From Burkholderia vietnamiensis LMG 10929 (GTDB taxonomy: Bacteria; Pseudomonadota; Gammaproteobacteria; Burkholderiales; Burkholderiaceae): a DNA stretch of 64,000 nt. Under the pieces are notes generated by a model. The model had not been told where the DNA came from, did not search any database, and saw only the letters and a list, made by a program, of their open reading frames with translations. Location of the stretch: the NCBI RefSeq assembly GCF_000959445.1, contig NZ_CP009631.1:1798001-1862000 (forward strand), written 5' to 3'. The position numbers were made by a program, and so were the translations under genes. Positions within the stretch are counted from its first letter, which is position 1. Every line of letters starts with the position of its first letter. This document shows positions 13,062 to 20,695 of this stretch, in pieces.

Positions 13062-14455
13062 GTGTGGTCGCCGCAGCGAAGCCGGGCCGCCTCGCGCAGG
13101 TCGGCCAGTGGATGCAGCGCCACGGCGCGGTGATCCGCGGCATACAGTGGGTCGTCGTCGCCGTCTATGCGTTCCTGATCATCGTGCCGGCCGTGCTGCC
13201 GTTGCCGGACGACTCCGCGCATCTGTGGAACAACCTCACGCTGATCGCGCAGTTCGTGTTCTGGGGCATCTGGTGGCCGTTCGTGCTGCTGTCGATGGTG
13301 ATGCTCGGCCGCGTCTGGTGCGGCGTGCTGTGCCCCGAAGGCGCGTTGACCGAATATGCGAGCAAGTTCGGCCGCGGCCGCGCGATTCCGCGCTGGATGC
13401 GGTGGGGCGGCTGGCCGTTCGTCGCGTTCGGGCTCACGACCATCTACGGGCAGATGGTCAGCGTCTACCAGTACCCGCTCGCGGTGCTGTTCGTGCTCGG
13501 CGGCTCGACCGTCGGCGCGATGGTGATCGGCCTGCTGTACGGCCGCGAAAAGCGCGTGTGGTGCAAGTACCTGTGTCCGGTGAACGGCGTGTTCGGTTTG
13601 CTGTCGCGGCTCGCGCCGATGCGCTACAAGGTCGACGAGGATGCGTGGCGCCGTTCGTACCGGAACGGCGAACACGGGCATCGCGTGATTCCGATCAACT
13701 GTGCGCCGCTGGTGCCGTTGCGCAACATGAAGGGCGCCGCGGGGTGCCATATGTGCGGCCGCTGCAGCGGCCATCGCGATGCGATCGCGCTGTCGTGGCG
13801 CGCGCCGTCTGACGAAGTCGTGAACCTCGGCGCGCAGCAGGCGAACCCGTGGGATACGGCGCTGATCCTGTACGGCCTGCTCGGCGTCGCGATCGGCGCG
13901 TTCCACTGGACCGTCAGCCCGTGGTTCGTGCAGATCAAGCAATGGCTCGCCGGCTGGCTGATCGATCGCGATATCACGTGGCCGCTCGAGACCAATGCAC
14001 CGTGGTTCCTGCTCACGCACTATCCGGATCGCAACGACGTGTTCTCGTGGCTCGACGGTGGGCTGATCGTCAGCTACATCGTCGGCACGGGGCTCGTGTA
14101 CGGCACCGCGCTGCTCCTGCTGCTGGGCGGCGCGACGCTGATGCTCGGCCGTTTCGATCGCGTGCGTCTGCATCATCTCGCGCAGGCGCTGATCCCGATC
14201 GCCGGAGCCGGCGTGTTTCTCGGCCTGTCGGCGACGACGCTGTCGCTGCTGCGGGCCGAACACGTGCCGCTCGACTGGGCGGCCGACGTGCGCATCGCGA
14301 TCCTGGTGGCCGCGAATACGTGGAGCGCGTGGCTCGCATGGAAGGTCACGGGGCGCTATGCGCAAGGGCCGCGGCGCGTGGCCGCGTTCGCGTGGTTCGC
14401 GGTCGGCCTCGCGGTGGTCGACAGCGCGTGGTGGTTGATGTTCTGGGGATTCTGA
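13058..14455 (+). CDS. ftrD: polyferredoxin-like membrane protein FtrD
   Basis: A 465-residue integral membrane protein of the NapH/CcoG-like 4Fe-4S family. Cysteine motifs CGVLCPEGALTEY and CKYLCPVNGVFG, and a later CHMCGRCSGH cluster, are cytoplasmic iron-sulfur sites between transmembrane helices; at least six hydrophobic segments follow the pattern of the family. In the FtrABCD model it removes the electrons released when FtrB/FtrC oxidise Fe(II). It overlaps ftrC by four bases and ends the operon, followed by an intrinsic terminator. Confidence 0.93.
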   Translation: MSVVAAAKPGRLAQVGQWMQRHGAVIRGIQWVVVAVYAFLIIVPAVLPLPDDSAHLWNNLTLIAQFVFWGIWWPFVLLSMVMLGRVWCGVLCPEGALTEYASKFGRGRAIPRWMRWGGWPFVAFGLTTIYGQMVSVYQYPLAVLFVLGGSTVGAMVIGLLYGREKRVWCKYLCPVNGVFGLLSRLAPMRYKVDEDAWRRSYRNGEHGHRVIPINCAPLVPLRNMKGAAGCHMCGRCSGHRDAIALSWRAPSDEVVNLGAQQANPWDTALILYGLLGVAIGAFHWTVSPWFVQIKQWLAGWLIDRDITWPLETNAPWFLLTHYPDRNDVFSWLDGGLIVSYIVGTGLVYGTALLLLLGGATLMLGRFDRVRLHHLAQALIPIAGAGVFLGLSATTLSLLRAEHVPLDWAADVRIAILVAANTWSAWLAWKVTGRYAQGPRRVAAFAWFAVGLAVVDSAWWLMFWGF

Positions 14456-14594
14456 TGCGGCGTTGACGGCGTCGTCGCGGTGTAGTTTGCGATGCGTCGC
14501 GCAAGTGTGTCGCGGCAGGTGTCCGCATCGCCGCGCAGTAGCCGGCTCGATCGCCCACTGCCCATTCGCCTGCGTTTTCTCTGGCGCACAAATG

Positions 14595-14628
14595 AAAAGC
14601 GACACGTCCTTCGACGTGTCGCTTTTTT
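14595..14628 (+). terminator. intrinsic terminator of the ftrABCD operon
   Basis: Perfect 14-bp stem AAAAGCGACACGTC / GACGTGTCGCTTTT with a CTTC loop, then more T residues, 140 bases after the ftrD stop. The A-rich left arm also makes it workable for minus-strand transcripts coming from hemP. Confidence 0.92.
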
Positions 14629-14667
14629 GTTGCCTCTGCGAGAACCAAAAAAGTGGCTTGGCTTGCT

Positions 14668-14727
14668 GCAACGGCTGCTTGAGTAGGTTTGCACGAAGGG
14701 GTCTAGATCTCGCGTGCAAGCCGTTGC
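14668..14727. other. imperfect long stem-loop between hemP and the ftr terminator
   Basis: Nested complementary segments: GCAACGG (14668-14674) with CCGTTGC (14721-14727), CTTG near 14678 with CAAG near 14717, and GCACG (14691-14695) with CGTGC (14713-14717). They form an interrupted stem of about 60 nt. It lies in the otherwise empty 325-base stretch between ftrD and hemP, immediately 3' of hemP on the minus strand. Nothing else, including no coding frame with family resemblance, is seen in 14456-14780. It could be a 3' UTR structure or a small RNA; both are inference. Confidence 0.3.
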
Positions 14728-14780
14728 GCTGGCTAATGCCCAACACCTCTCAGGGAGGTGGTCCCCACAATACCCGGTTG

Positions 14781-15026
14781 CTACTTCGTCAGGATCAACT
14801 TGCCGAGCCGCGTGGCGCGAAGCTGATACGTCTCACCGTTATGCGCGATGCTGATGTGGCTGTGGCCTTGCAGCAGCGCGTCGCTGTTCAGCGTGCGCGT
14901 GCCGCTGTCGCGGCTTGCCGCAGGCTTCGCGGACGTCGTGACCGCTGCCGTCTTCGGACGGTTGCCGCTTGCGGCGCCAGTGGTTCGGCGCAAGGTCAGC
15001 GTGGTCGGGCGCATGGTGTCGGTCAT
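14781..15026 (-). CDS. hemP: HemP/HmuP hemin uptake regulator-type small protein
   Basis: An 81-residue protein whose C-terminal half (TRTLNSDALLQGHSHISIAHNGETYQLRATRLGKLILTK in segments) is the HemP domain: a short beta-rich domain with the conserved L-x-L-R-x-T-x-x-x-K-L-I-L-T-K tail. In rhizobia and in Burkholderia multivorans HmuP/HemP is a small activator needed for hemin utilisation. The start MTDTMRPTTLTLRRT is chosen because the family domain needs nothing further upstream and the Fur box at 15070-15084 then lies about 45 bases before it; a longer in-frame extension would span the box. No hmu transport genes adjoin it here. Confidence 0.85.
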   Translation of the reverse strand: MTDTMRPTTLTLRRTTGAASGNRPKTAAVTTSAKPAASRDSGTRTLNSDALLQGHSHISIAHNGETYQLRATRLGKLILTK

Positions 15027-15069
15027 TCGGTTGATCGGTGACTGTCGATACGATGGAATGAATTCTAAA

Positions 15070-15084
15070 TGATAATCATTCCCA
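15070..15084. promoter_or_regulatory. Fur box upstream of hemP
   Basis: TGATAATCATTCCCA matches the 7-1-7 Fur consensus with a perfect left half (TGATAAT). It lies about 45 bases before the hemP start on the minus strand, in promoter position, and predicts derepression of hemP under iron limitation. Confidence 0.82.
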
Positions 15085-15177
15085 TTGAAAAGAACTCTTT
15101 CGCGATCGGGAAGGGTCGCTCGATAGACAAAGCCAAAGAGGCGGCCCGCGGGCCGCCGCACTCGATGAGCCGGTGAA

Positions 15178-15660
15178 TCAGTGAAGCGGGTCGGGCGCCT
15201 TGCGGCCCTGCGCGTACTCGCGGATCAGGCGCACGGTGTCGATATCCGACGTGCGATACGCTTCCTTCACGATGCCGTGCGTTTGACGCGCTTCCTCGCT
15301 GTCGTCGGAGACGGTCAGCGTCGTCCGGTATTCGAAACGCAGGAACAGCTCGCGATCATCGCGTTCTTCGATCGTCATCGTCAGCGAGCCGCCGATTTCG
15401 CCGCTGGCCGCATGGATGTCGTAGCGCACCTGCTGATACGGCGTGAACGTCACGCGGTCGCGCACGGTCGCGTGGCCGTAGTGCAGTTCGCGCTCCAGCG
15501 TGGTTTCCGTGCGCTCGTGGACGACACAGCTGTCGAGGCCGATCACGAACAGCTGCGGCTGTTCGGCACGCAGCACGAGGCCTTCCCACAACTGGTCGCG
15601 GGTCAGGGACGGCACGGCCGGATCGTCGGAGTTGATCTGGATCAGATGTTCGAAGTTCAA
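15178..15660 (-). CDS. SRPBCC-fold protein, DUF1857/AtaL-like
   Basis: A 160-residue cytoplasmic protein with the NFEHLIQIN ... LWEGLVLRAEQP ... TLERELHYG layout of the DUF1857 branch of the START/SRPBCC superfamily, a helix-grip fold that binds hydrophobic ligands. No ligand is known. The start is a TTG: the family begins at the residue before NFEHLIQIN, and AAGGAA lies about 9 bases before this TTG on the minus strand. The ATG 60 bases upstream has no ribosome site and adds non-homologous residues. It is encoded upstream of hemP on the same strand, but the Fur box and 150-base gap between them suggest separate control. Confidence 0.8.
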   Translation of the reverse strand: MNFEHLIQINSDDPAVPSLTRDQLWEGLVLRAEQPQLFVIGLDSCVVHERTETTLERELHYGHATVRDRVTFTPYQQVRYDIHAASGEIGGSLTMTIEERDDRELFLRFEYRTTLTVSDDSEEARQTHGIVKEAYRTSDIDTVRLIREYAQGRKAPDPLH

Positions 15661-15760
15661 GGGGACGGGTTCCTTCTGGTGGCCGGCGGCCACGTGGTTC
15701 AAGAAGTTATTGTGACGCAAAACGAATCGCTTCGCGGCGCCTGCGGCCCGTCGCGCGGCG

Positions 15761-16633
15761 TCACGCGTGAATCGTGCCCATCCGGCCCGTCTGGTAATCG
15801 ACGACGGCCTGGCGGATCTCTTCTTCGGTGTTCATCACGAACGGGCCGTAGCGCACGATCGGCTCGTTGAGCGGGACGCCGCCGATCAGCAGCAGCTCGA
15901 GCGGCGTGTCGCCGGCCTCGAATGTGACCGCGTCGCCGTCGTCGCCGTAGACGATCATGTGCCGCGCCTCGACCGGCCGCCGCTCGGGGCCGTAGCGGCC
16001 CGTGCCTTCGAGCGCATAGGCGAACACGCGATAGCCTGCCGGCACCGGCTGCGCGACGGTGGCGCCCGGTTGCAGCGTGAAATGCTGATACAGGATCGGC
16101 GTGCGCGTTTCGATCGCCGCGCGCACGCCCAGCGCTTCGCCGGCGATTACGCGCACTTCCACACGACCGTCCGGCGACTTCGCGCGCGGAATGCGATCTG
16201 CGGCGATTTCCTGGTAGCGCGGCGCGATCAGCTTGTCGCGCCGTGGCAGATTGACCCACAGCTGGAAGCCGTGCGAGCGCCCGCCCGTTTGCACGAACGC
16301 GGGGTCCGGCATTTCGCTGTGGACGACGCCGGCGCCGGCCGTCATCCACTGCACGTCGCCGGGCCCGAGCGTGCCGGCATGGCCGGCCGAATCGCGGTGG
16401 CGAAAGCGCCCGTCGAGCACGTAGGTGACGGTTTCGAAGCCGCGATGCGGATGGTCGGGCGCGCCCTTGGCCTCGCCGGGCGCGTAGTCGACGGGCCCCA
16501 TCTCGTCGAGCAAGAGGAACGGATCGAAATCCATCAGCAGGCGTGTCGGGAACGGGCGGTGGACCACGAAGCCACCGCCTTCGGTCGTGCGAAGCGCGGG
16601 GTAGGTGCGGTCGAGCAAACGAGCGGTCGTCAT
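15761..16633 (-). CDS. pirin family protein
   Basis: A 290-residue bicupin of the pirin family. The metal-binding set of the N-terminal cupin is complete: His61 and His63 (DHPHRGFETVTY), His105 and Glu107 (GVVHSEMP). Bacterial pirins include quercetin 2,3-dioxygenases and regulators of pyruvate metabolism; which applies here cannot be told. It is divergent from a LysR-type regulator with 122 bases between the start codons, where a repeated ATAGCGYTAT element sits. That arrangement usually means the LysR protein controls the divergent gene. Confidence 0.93.
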   Translation of the reverse strand: MTTARLLDRTYPALRTTEGGGFVVHRPFPTRLLMDFDPFLLLDEMGPVDYAPGEAKGAPDHPHRGFETVTYVLDGRFRHRDSAGHAGTLGPGDVQWMTAGAGVVHSEMPDPAFVQTGGRSHGFQLWVNLPRRDKLIAPRYQEIAADRIPRAKSPDGRVEVRVIAGEALGVRAAIETRTPILYQHFTLQPGATVAQPVPAGYRVFAYALEGTGRYGPERRPVEARHMIVYGDDGDAVTFEAGDTPLELLLIGGVPLNEPIVRYGPFVMNTEEEIRQAVVDYQTGRMGTIHA

Positions 16634-16657
16634 GCAGTAGCCCTCGGTGATATCGGA

Positions 16658-16686
16658 ATAGCGTTATTTTTGAAACATAGCGCTAT
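16658..16686. promoter_or_regulatory. paired 10-bp repeats in the pirin/lysR divergent promoter
   Basis: ATAGCGTTAT (16658-16667) and the perfect palindrome ATAGCGCTAT (16677-16686) lie with centres 19 bp apart, about two helical turns, between the divergent starts. LysR regulators bind as tetramers to two such adjacent dyads. TATTAT (16684-16689) overlaps the second repeat and could be a -10 element. Assignment to the adjacent LysR protein is inference. Confidence 0.5.
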
Positions 16687-16755
16687 TATATTGGGCGTTT
16701 TCCGGTCCGATTTGCGGTGCTCCGCAATGGATTGTTCTGAAATTGGAACGATGAC

Positions 16756-17736
16756 ATGAACATCGATGCACACAACCTGAACGACCTCATGTACTTCTCG
16801 CAGGTCGTCGAGCATGGCGGCTTCTCGGCCGCGGAACGCGTGCTCGGTATCTCCAAATCGCGCCTGTCGCGACGGCTGACGGAACTCGAGGCCGCGCTCG
16901 GCGTGCGGCTGCTGCAGCGTTCGACGCGCAAGCTCGCGCTGACCGAGGCCGGCGAGCTGTTCTACCAGCATTGTCAGGCCATGCTGGCCGAAGCGCAGGC
17001 GGCGATGAACGCGGTGCAGCAGCTGCGCGCGTCGCCGCGCGGGTCGGTGCGCGTGAGCGTGCCCGTCACGCTGTCGCAGACAATGCTGTCGCGCATCCTC
17101 CCTGAATTCCTGCACCGCTATCCGGAGGTGAAGGTGCACATCCGCGTGACGAATCGCGTGATCGACCTGTTCGAGGATTCGATCGACGTCGCGTTGCGCG
17201 TGCGCTCGGAGCCGCCGCAGAACGCGAATATCGTCGTGCGGCCGTTGTGGCGCACCGAGCAGATGCTGGTCGGCGCGCCGAGCCTGCTGAGCCAGCACGC
17301 GCCGCCGCTCGTGCCGGCCGATCTCGCGCGCTTCGAGACGCTCGATACGCCGAGCGTGGACGGGCGGCACGTGTTCACGCTGATCGCGCCGGACGGCACG
17401 CGCCACCTGCACGAACACGACCCGCGGCTCGTCACGGCCGACCTGATGACGATCCGCGAGGCCGTGCTCGACGGCCTCGGCATCGCGGCGTTGCCCGAGA
17501 TGATGTACGGCAATGCGTTGCGCGCCGGGCAGCTGTCGCCGGTGATGCCGGGCTGGACGCTGCCGGTGCCGCAACTCTATGCGGTGTTCGTGTCGCGGCA
17601 GGGCATGCCGCCGGCGGTGCGCGCTTTCGTCGACTACCTGGTGGAGAAGCTCGACCACGGCGAATACAAGCAGCCCGGTTGCCCCGAACGTGCGAAGCAG
17701 GAAGCGGCAGCGGCGGCGGCCGTTACGGCCCAGTGA
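16756..17736 (+). CDS. LysR-type transcriptional regulator
   Basis: A 326-residue LTTR. The N-terminal winged HTH (about residues 1-65: DLMYFSQVVEHGGFSAAERVLGISKSRLSRRL in segments) is followed by a linker helix and a substrate-binding domain from about 95 with the RGSVRVSVPV start typical of the group. It resembles the branch that activates divergent pirin or quinone-reductase genes in proteobacteria. The C-terminal tail ends in a short Ala run. The start ATG is four bases after a short ATGACATGA stretch. Probable target: the pirin gene transcribed away from it. Confidence 0.92.
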   Translation: MNIDAHNLNDLMYFSQVVEHGGFSAAERVLGISKSRLSRRLTELEAALGVRLLQRSTRKLALTEAGELFYQHCQAMLAEAQAAMNAVQQLRASPRGSVRVSVPVTLSQTMLSRILPEFLHRYPEVKVHIRVTNRVIDLFEDSIDVALRVRSEPPQNANIVVRPLWRTEQMLVGAPSLLSQHAPPLVPADLARFETLDTPSVDGRHVFTLIAPDGTRHLHEHDPRLVTADLMTIREAVLDGLGIAALPEMMYGNALRAGQLSPVMPGWTLPVPQLYAVFVSRQGMPPAVRAFVDYLVEKLDHGEYKQPGCPERAKQEAAAAAAVTAQ

Positions 17737-18020
17737 AGCCAGCACGCCGCGCGCCGGCAAATTTGTTTTGTCATTGAAGCGCGGGCTGCAATCGCAAAGT
17801 TCAATCGGCGGGTTCTTGAATGCGTGCGCGGGCCGGCCTATATTGAAATCCCATTTCGCGAAGGAGGTTCTGAGCGGAATCCGGTGGCCGCATATGTTGC
17901 GAGCCAGATAGGGCAGAGAAGCGCAGTCCGTGCAGACCACGGTAGCCGCATTTGCGTTGCTCGAGGCGTAACCGATACCGCCGAAGAGCCCGCCGCCCGA
18001 AGGCGCCCGCGTGCGCATGA
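17737..18020. other. non-coding stretch between lysR and exbD 3' ends
   Basis: About 280 bases between convergent genes before the shared terminator. Short open frames on both strands lack ribosome sites and family resemblance. I see no RNA gene or repeat in it. Confidence 0.5.
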
Positions 18021-18053
18021 AAAAAGGCCTTCATCTGGCGATGAAGGCCTTTT
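18021..18053. terminator. bidirectional terminator between lysR and exbD
   Basis: Stem of 13-14 bp (AAAAAGGCCTTCAT / ATGAAGGCCTTTT) with a CTGGCG loop. Flanking A and T runs allow it to end both the lysR transcript and the tonB-exbBD transcript. Confidence 0.9.
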
Positions 18054-18108
18054 ACTTTGTGGCGGACCAGTCAGGTACGGGCGCGCGTGCCGGCCCGCGC
18101 GCGCCGCG

Positions 18109-18537
18109 TCACTTCGCTTTGGCGGCCGGCACCGTCACGAAGCCGAGTTTCGTCAGGCCGCCGGCCTGCGCATCGGACATCACTTCGGCCACCCGTTCGT
18201 AGGCCACCTTGCGATCGGCGCGCAGATGCAGCTCCGGCTGCGGCTGATGCTTCGCCGCTTCCGCGATATGCGCCTGCAATTGCTCGCGCGTGACCGTCTG
18301 GTCGTTCCACAGGATCGTGCCGTTGCCCTGGATCGCGACGTCGACCGTCTGCGGCTTTTCGTCGACGGGCTGGCTGCTCGCGTGCGGCAGGTCGATCTTC
18401 ACCGCGTGCTGCATGGCCGGGATCGTCACGAGGAAAATGATCAGCAGAACGAGCATCACGTCGACGAGCGGTGTCATGTTGATCTCGCTCATCACGCCAT
18501 CGTCGTCGTCGTCGCTGAAGCCGGTGTTCATTGCCAT
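18109..18537 (-). CDS. exbD: TonB-system biopolymer transport protein ExbD
   Basis: A 142-residue inner-membrane protein: acidic cytoplasmic N-terminus with an SDDDDDG run, a single transmembrane helix (about 23-43, PLVDVMLVLLIIFLVTI) carrying the essential proton-path Asp26, and a periplasmic domain. With ExbB it converts the proton gradient into TonB motion. Last gene of the bfd/tonB/exbB/exbD group; it begins 13 bases after exbB ends. A second ATG two codons in is an alternative start. Confidence 0.95.
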   Translation of the reverse strand: MAMNTGFSDDDDDGVMSEINMTPLVDVMLVLLIIFLVTIPAMQHAVKIDLPHASSQPVDEKPQTVDVAIQGNGTILWNDQTVTREQLQAHIAEAAKHQPQPELHLRADRKVAYERVAEVMSDAQAGGLTKLGFVTVPAAKAK

Positions 18538-18550
18538 GGTCGACCTCGTC

Positions 18551-19282
18551 TCAGCTTGCGCGCGTCGCGAGGCGCAGGCCGTCGCGCGGCGACGACGAGG
18601 CGAGGCGCGCGCCCGTCACGAAGTAGGCGTGCAGCCCGTGCGCGAAGCGGCGCAGCTTGCTGGCGATACCCTTGTTCGCGCGCGTCAGCGCGTTGTAGCC
18701 GAGCACCGCCGGAATCGCGACGAACAGGCCGAAGGCCGTCATGATCAGCGATTCGCCGACGGGGCCCGCGACCTGGTCGATCGACGTCTGGCCGGTCGCG
18801 CCGATCGCGAGCAGCGCGTGATAGATGCCCCACACCGTGCCGAACAGGCCGACGAACGGCGCCGTGCTGCCGATCGACGCGAGAATCGCGAGGCCGGCCT
18901 GCATCCGCGAAATGCCTTCGTCCATCGTGTCCTTCAGGCAGCGCGTGACCCAGTCCGACACGTCCATGCGGTCGTGCAGGTGCGGCTGCGTCTGATGGTG
19001 GTGGTCGGCCGCTTCCTTGCCCGACAGCGCGAGCGCGAGGAACGGGTTGTCGCCCGGCGTCGATGCGGTGAGACCGAGCTTCTTGATGCCGTCGTCGAAG
19101 TCGTCCGAATGCCAGAACGCCTGCTCGGCATTCTTCGTCAGCCGGTTCAGGCGAATCACGTTCCAGCCCTTGACGACGATCACGATCCACGACAGGACCG
19201 ACATCACGAGCAGCGTGATCGCGATGGCGCGTGTGACGAAATCACCTTGCGCCCAGACGTGCGCGATACCGTAGCTTTGCAT
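18551..19282 (-). CDS. exbB: TonB-system proton channel protein ExbB
   Basis: A 243-residue inner-membrane protein of the MotA/TolQ/ExbB family with three transmembrane segments (about 17-38, 135-158 and 175-200), the last two in the conserved ILASIGSTAPFVGLFGTVWGIY and GESLIMTAFGLFVAIPAV stretches. An AAGGAAAC ribosome site sits before the ATG of MQSYGIAHVWAQGDF; in-frame codons further upstream overlap tonB and are rejected. Its transcript continues from tonB (34 bases away) into exbD. Confidence 0.95.
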   Translation of the reverse strand: MQSYGIAHVWAQGDFVTRAIAITLLVMSVLSWIVIVVKGWNVIRLNRLTKNAEQAFWHSDDFDDGIKKLGLTASTPGDNPFLALALSGKEAADHHHQTQPHLHDRMDVSDWVTRCLKDTMDEGISRMQAGLAILASIGSTAPFVGLFGTVWGIYHALLAIGATGQTSIDQVAGPVGESLIMTAFGLFVAIPAVLGYNALTRANKGIASKLRRFAHGLHAYFVTGARLASSSPRDGLRLATRAS

Positions 19283-19316
19283 TTTTGTTTCCTTTGAATC
19301 TTCCGGATAAGGCAGG

Positions 19317-20057
19317 TTAGTCGGTGAGCCCGAAGTTGTAGGGCTGCGTGCGGGCGGCGCGGATCGCCTGCCCGTTCTCGATGTAGGGGCGGCAGGTCGT
19401 CGCGCGCATCGCGTCGAGGGCGGCATCGTCGAGGCGCGGATAGCCGCTGCTCTTCTGCAGTTCGACGCTTTCGATCTTGCCGGTCACGCCGACCACGAAA
19501 TGAACATAGGCGGTACCCGCTTCGCCGCGACGACGCGACATCGACGGATAGTCGGGCTTCACGAAGTTGCACTGGAGCGCCGCCACGTTCTTCGGCGCGC
19601 TGACCTGCATCGTTTCGCGGGCGGGAGCCGGCGTCGCGGCCGGTGCTGTCGGTGCCACGGCCGCGGGCGCTGCCGGTGCGGGCGTCGGGTCGGCTGCCGG
19701 GGCAGGCGTCGGCGACGGCGCGGGCGACGGTGCGAGCGGCTGCGGCGTCGGCTTCGCCGCCTTCTGCACGGGCTTCGGTTCGGCCTTCGGCTTCACGCGC
19801 GGCACGGGCTTCGGCGGCGCAGGCTGCGCGATCGATTCGGCGGCGACCTGCTGTGCGATCGGCTCCGGCGGGATGAGCTGCGCGGTGATCGACTGGACTT
19901 CGACGGATTTCGGCGGTGGCGCGCTGCGATGGAGCCACGCGGCCGTCAGCATGAGCGCGTGTGCGGCGAGCACACCGATCGCGACGGTGATGACCCGGGG
20001 ATTCATACGTGATGCAGCCGGCATGATGCCGGCAGGAGCGGATTGCGAAGCCTGCAT
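19317..20057 (-). CDS. tonB: TonB energy-transducing protein
   Basis: A 246-residue periplasm-spanning protein: N-terminal membrane anchor (about 20-42, VITVAIGVLAAHALMLTAAW), a long Pro/Ala/Lys-rich periplasmic linker (about 47-150), then the TonB C-terminal domain (about 158-246) with PDYPSMSRRRGEAGTAYVHF and the SGYPRLDDAALDAMR motif. It drives outer-membrane siderophore and heme receptors. Start choice is open between the first Met (used) and Met18; neither has a clear Shine-Dalgarno sequence, so translation may depend on the micro-ORF that ends 51 bases upstream. Confidence 0.94.
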   Translation of the reverse strand: MQASQSAPAGIMPAASRMNPRVITVAIGVLAAHALMLTAAWLHRSAPPPKSVEVQSITAQLIPPEPIAQQVAAESIAQPAPPKPVPRVKPKAEPKPVQKAAKPTPQPLAPSPAPSPTPAPAADPTPAPAAPAAVAPTAPAATPAPARETMQVSAPKNVAALQCNFVKPDYPSMSRRRGEAGTAYVHFVVGVTGKIESVELQKSSGYPRLDDAALDAMRATTCRPYIENGQAIRAARTQPYNFGLTD

Positions 20058-20108
20058 GTTAGCTTGAAAGAACGATGTCGCACCCTGAGCGCGGCGGGCG
20101 GGGCGGCA

Positions 20109-20171
20109 TCATTTGCGGAAGATCAGCAGCGAGATGCACACGGTAGTCACGAATCCGATCAGCAATTCCAT
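20109..20171 (-). CDS. 20-residue hydrophobic micro-ORF upstream of tonB
   Basis: The reading frame encodes a 20-residue peptide, MELLIGFVTTVCISLLIFRK, that could form one short transmembrane helix with a basic C-terminus. It has an ideal ribosome site: AAGGAG six bases before the ATG, stronger than that of tonB. It lies between the bfd terminator-like hairpin and tonB, in the direction of both. It could be a membrane microprotein of the TonB complex or a leader whose translation sets tonB expression. I recognise no family; the call rests on ribosome site, position and composition. Confidence 0.55.
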   Translation of the reverse strand: MELLIGFVTTVCISLLIFRK

Positions 20172-20234
20172 CACAGGCTCCTTCGCAGGTAAGCCGCTGG
20201 CTCGCACGGACGGTGGCTGGCTGACGGTCGAAAC

Positions 20235-20257
20235 AAAAAATGCGGCCGCGGCCGCAT
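20235..20257 (-). terminator. hairpin with U-run between bfd and tonB
   Basis: On the minus strand an 18-bp perfect palindrome ATGCGGCCGCGGCCGCAT is followed by T residues. This is an intrinsic-terminator shape 17 bases after the bfd stop. Since no clear promoter follows before the micro-ORF, it may be a partial terminator that lets some transcripts pass into tonB-exbBD. Confidence 0.65.
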
Positions 20258-20274
20258 GCGCATACCGGCGCCGC

Positions 20275-20511
20275 TCAGGCGGCCTTGCGATCGTAGAACG
20301 TCACCGGGATCGGGTGAGCGTGGTGTTCGACACCGCACCGGCTCGCACAGACGCCTTGCTCGGCCATCAGGTCGCGTACGGACTCCTCGCACTTGCCGCA
20401 GCACGTGGCCACGCCGAGTTCGAACTGGAGTTCATCGAAAGAGCTCACGCCCTCGGCGAGGGACGCGCGGATCTTGCGATCGGAGACGGACTTGCACACG
20501 CAGACGATCAT
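20275..20511 (-). CDS. bfd: bacterioferritin-associated ferredoxin
   Basis: A 78-residue [2Fe-2S] protein that reduces ferric iron stored in bacterioferritin so that it can be released. The four ligands follow the CXC...CXXC pattern: MIVCVCKSVSDRKIR at the start and ATCCGKCEESVRDL at about 36-48. A Cys pair in a GVCASRCG segment is extra, and the C-terminal tail (HHAHPIPVTFYDRKAA) is longer than in the enterobacterial protein. A Fur box lies directly upstream. Its partner bfr lies 1.1 kb away, beyond murI, on the same strand. Confidence 0.92.
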   Translation of the reverse strand: MIVCVCKSVSDRKIRASLAEGVSSFDELQFELGVATCCGKCEESVRDLMAEQGVCASRCGVEHHAHPIPVTFYDRKAA

Positions 20512-20536
20512 GATGAGTTGCGATAGCTAACGGTAA

Positions 20537-20551
20537 TGCGAATTATTATCA
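20537..20551. promoter_or_regulatory. Fur box upstream of bfd
   Basis: TGCGAATTATTATCA has a perfect right half (ATTATCA) and five of seven in the left half of the 7-1-7 Fur dyad. It sits about 26 bases before the bfd start on the minus strand, where bound Fur would block the promoter. It sets iron control for bfd and, by read-through, probably tonB-exbBD. Confidence 0.8.
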
Positions 20552-20695
20552 TTAAATTTATGCGGGTTGACAAGGGCGGTGCGGGCTTTTTTTAAGACCA
20601 TCGGACCCCTCAAACGCGCGGCGTGGCGGCGTGCGTAGGCAGCAGGAGGCGGGAAGCAGGCAGGAAGCGGAAACCGACGGACAGCCGCGGGTGCG

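Noticed and set aside
17801..18034. A minus-strand frame between lysR and exbD.
   Set aside because: It overlaps the shared terminator, has no ribosome site and no recognisable motif.
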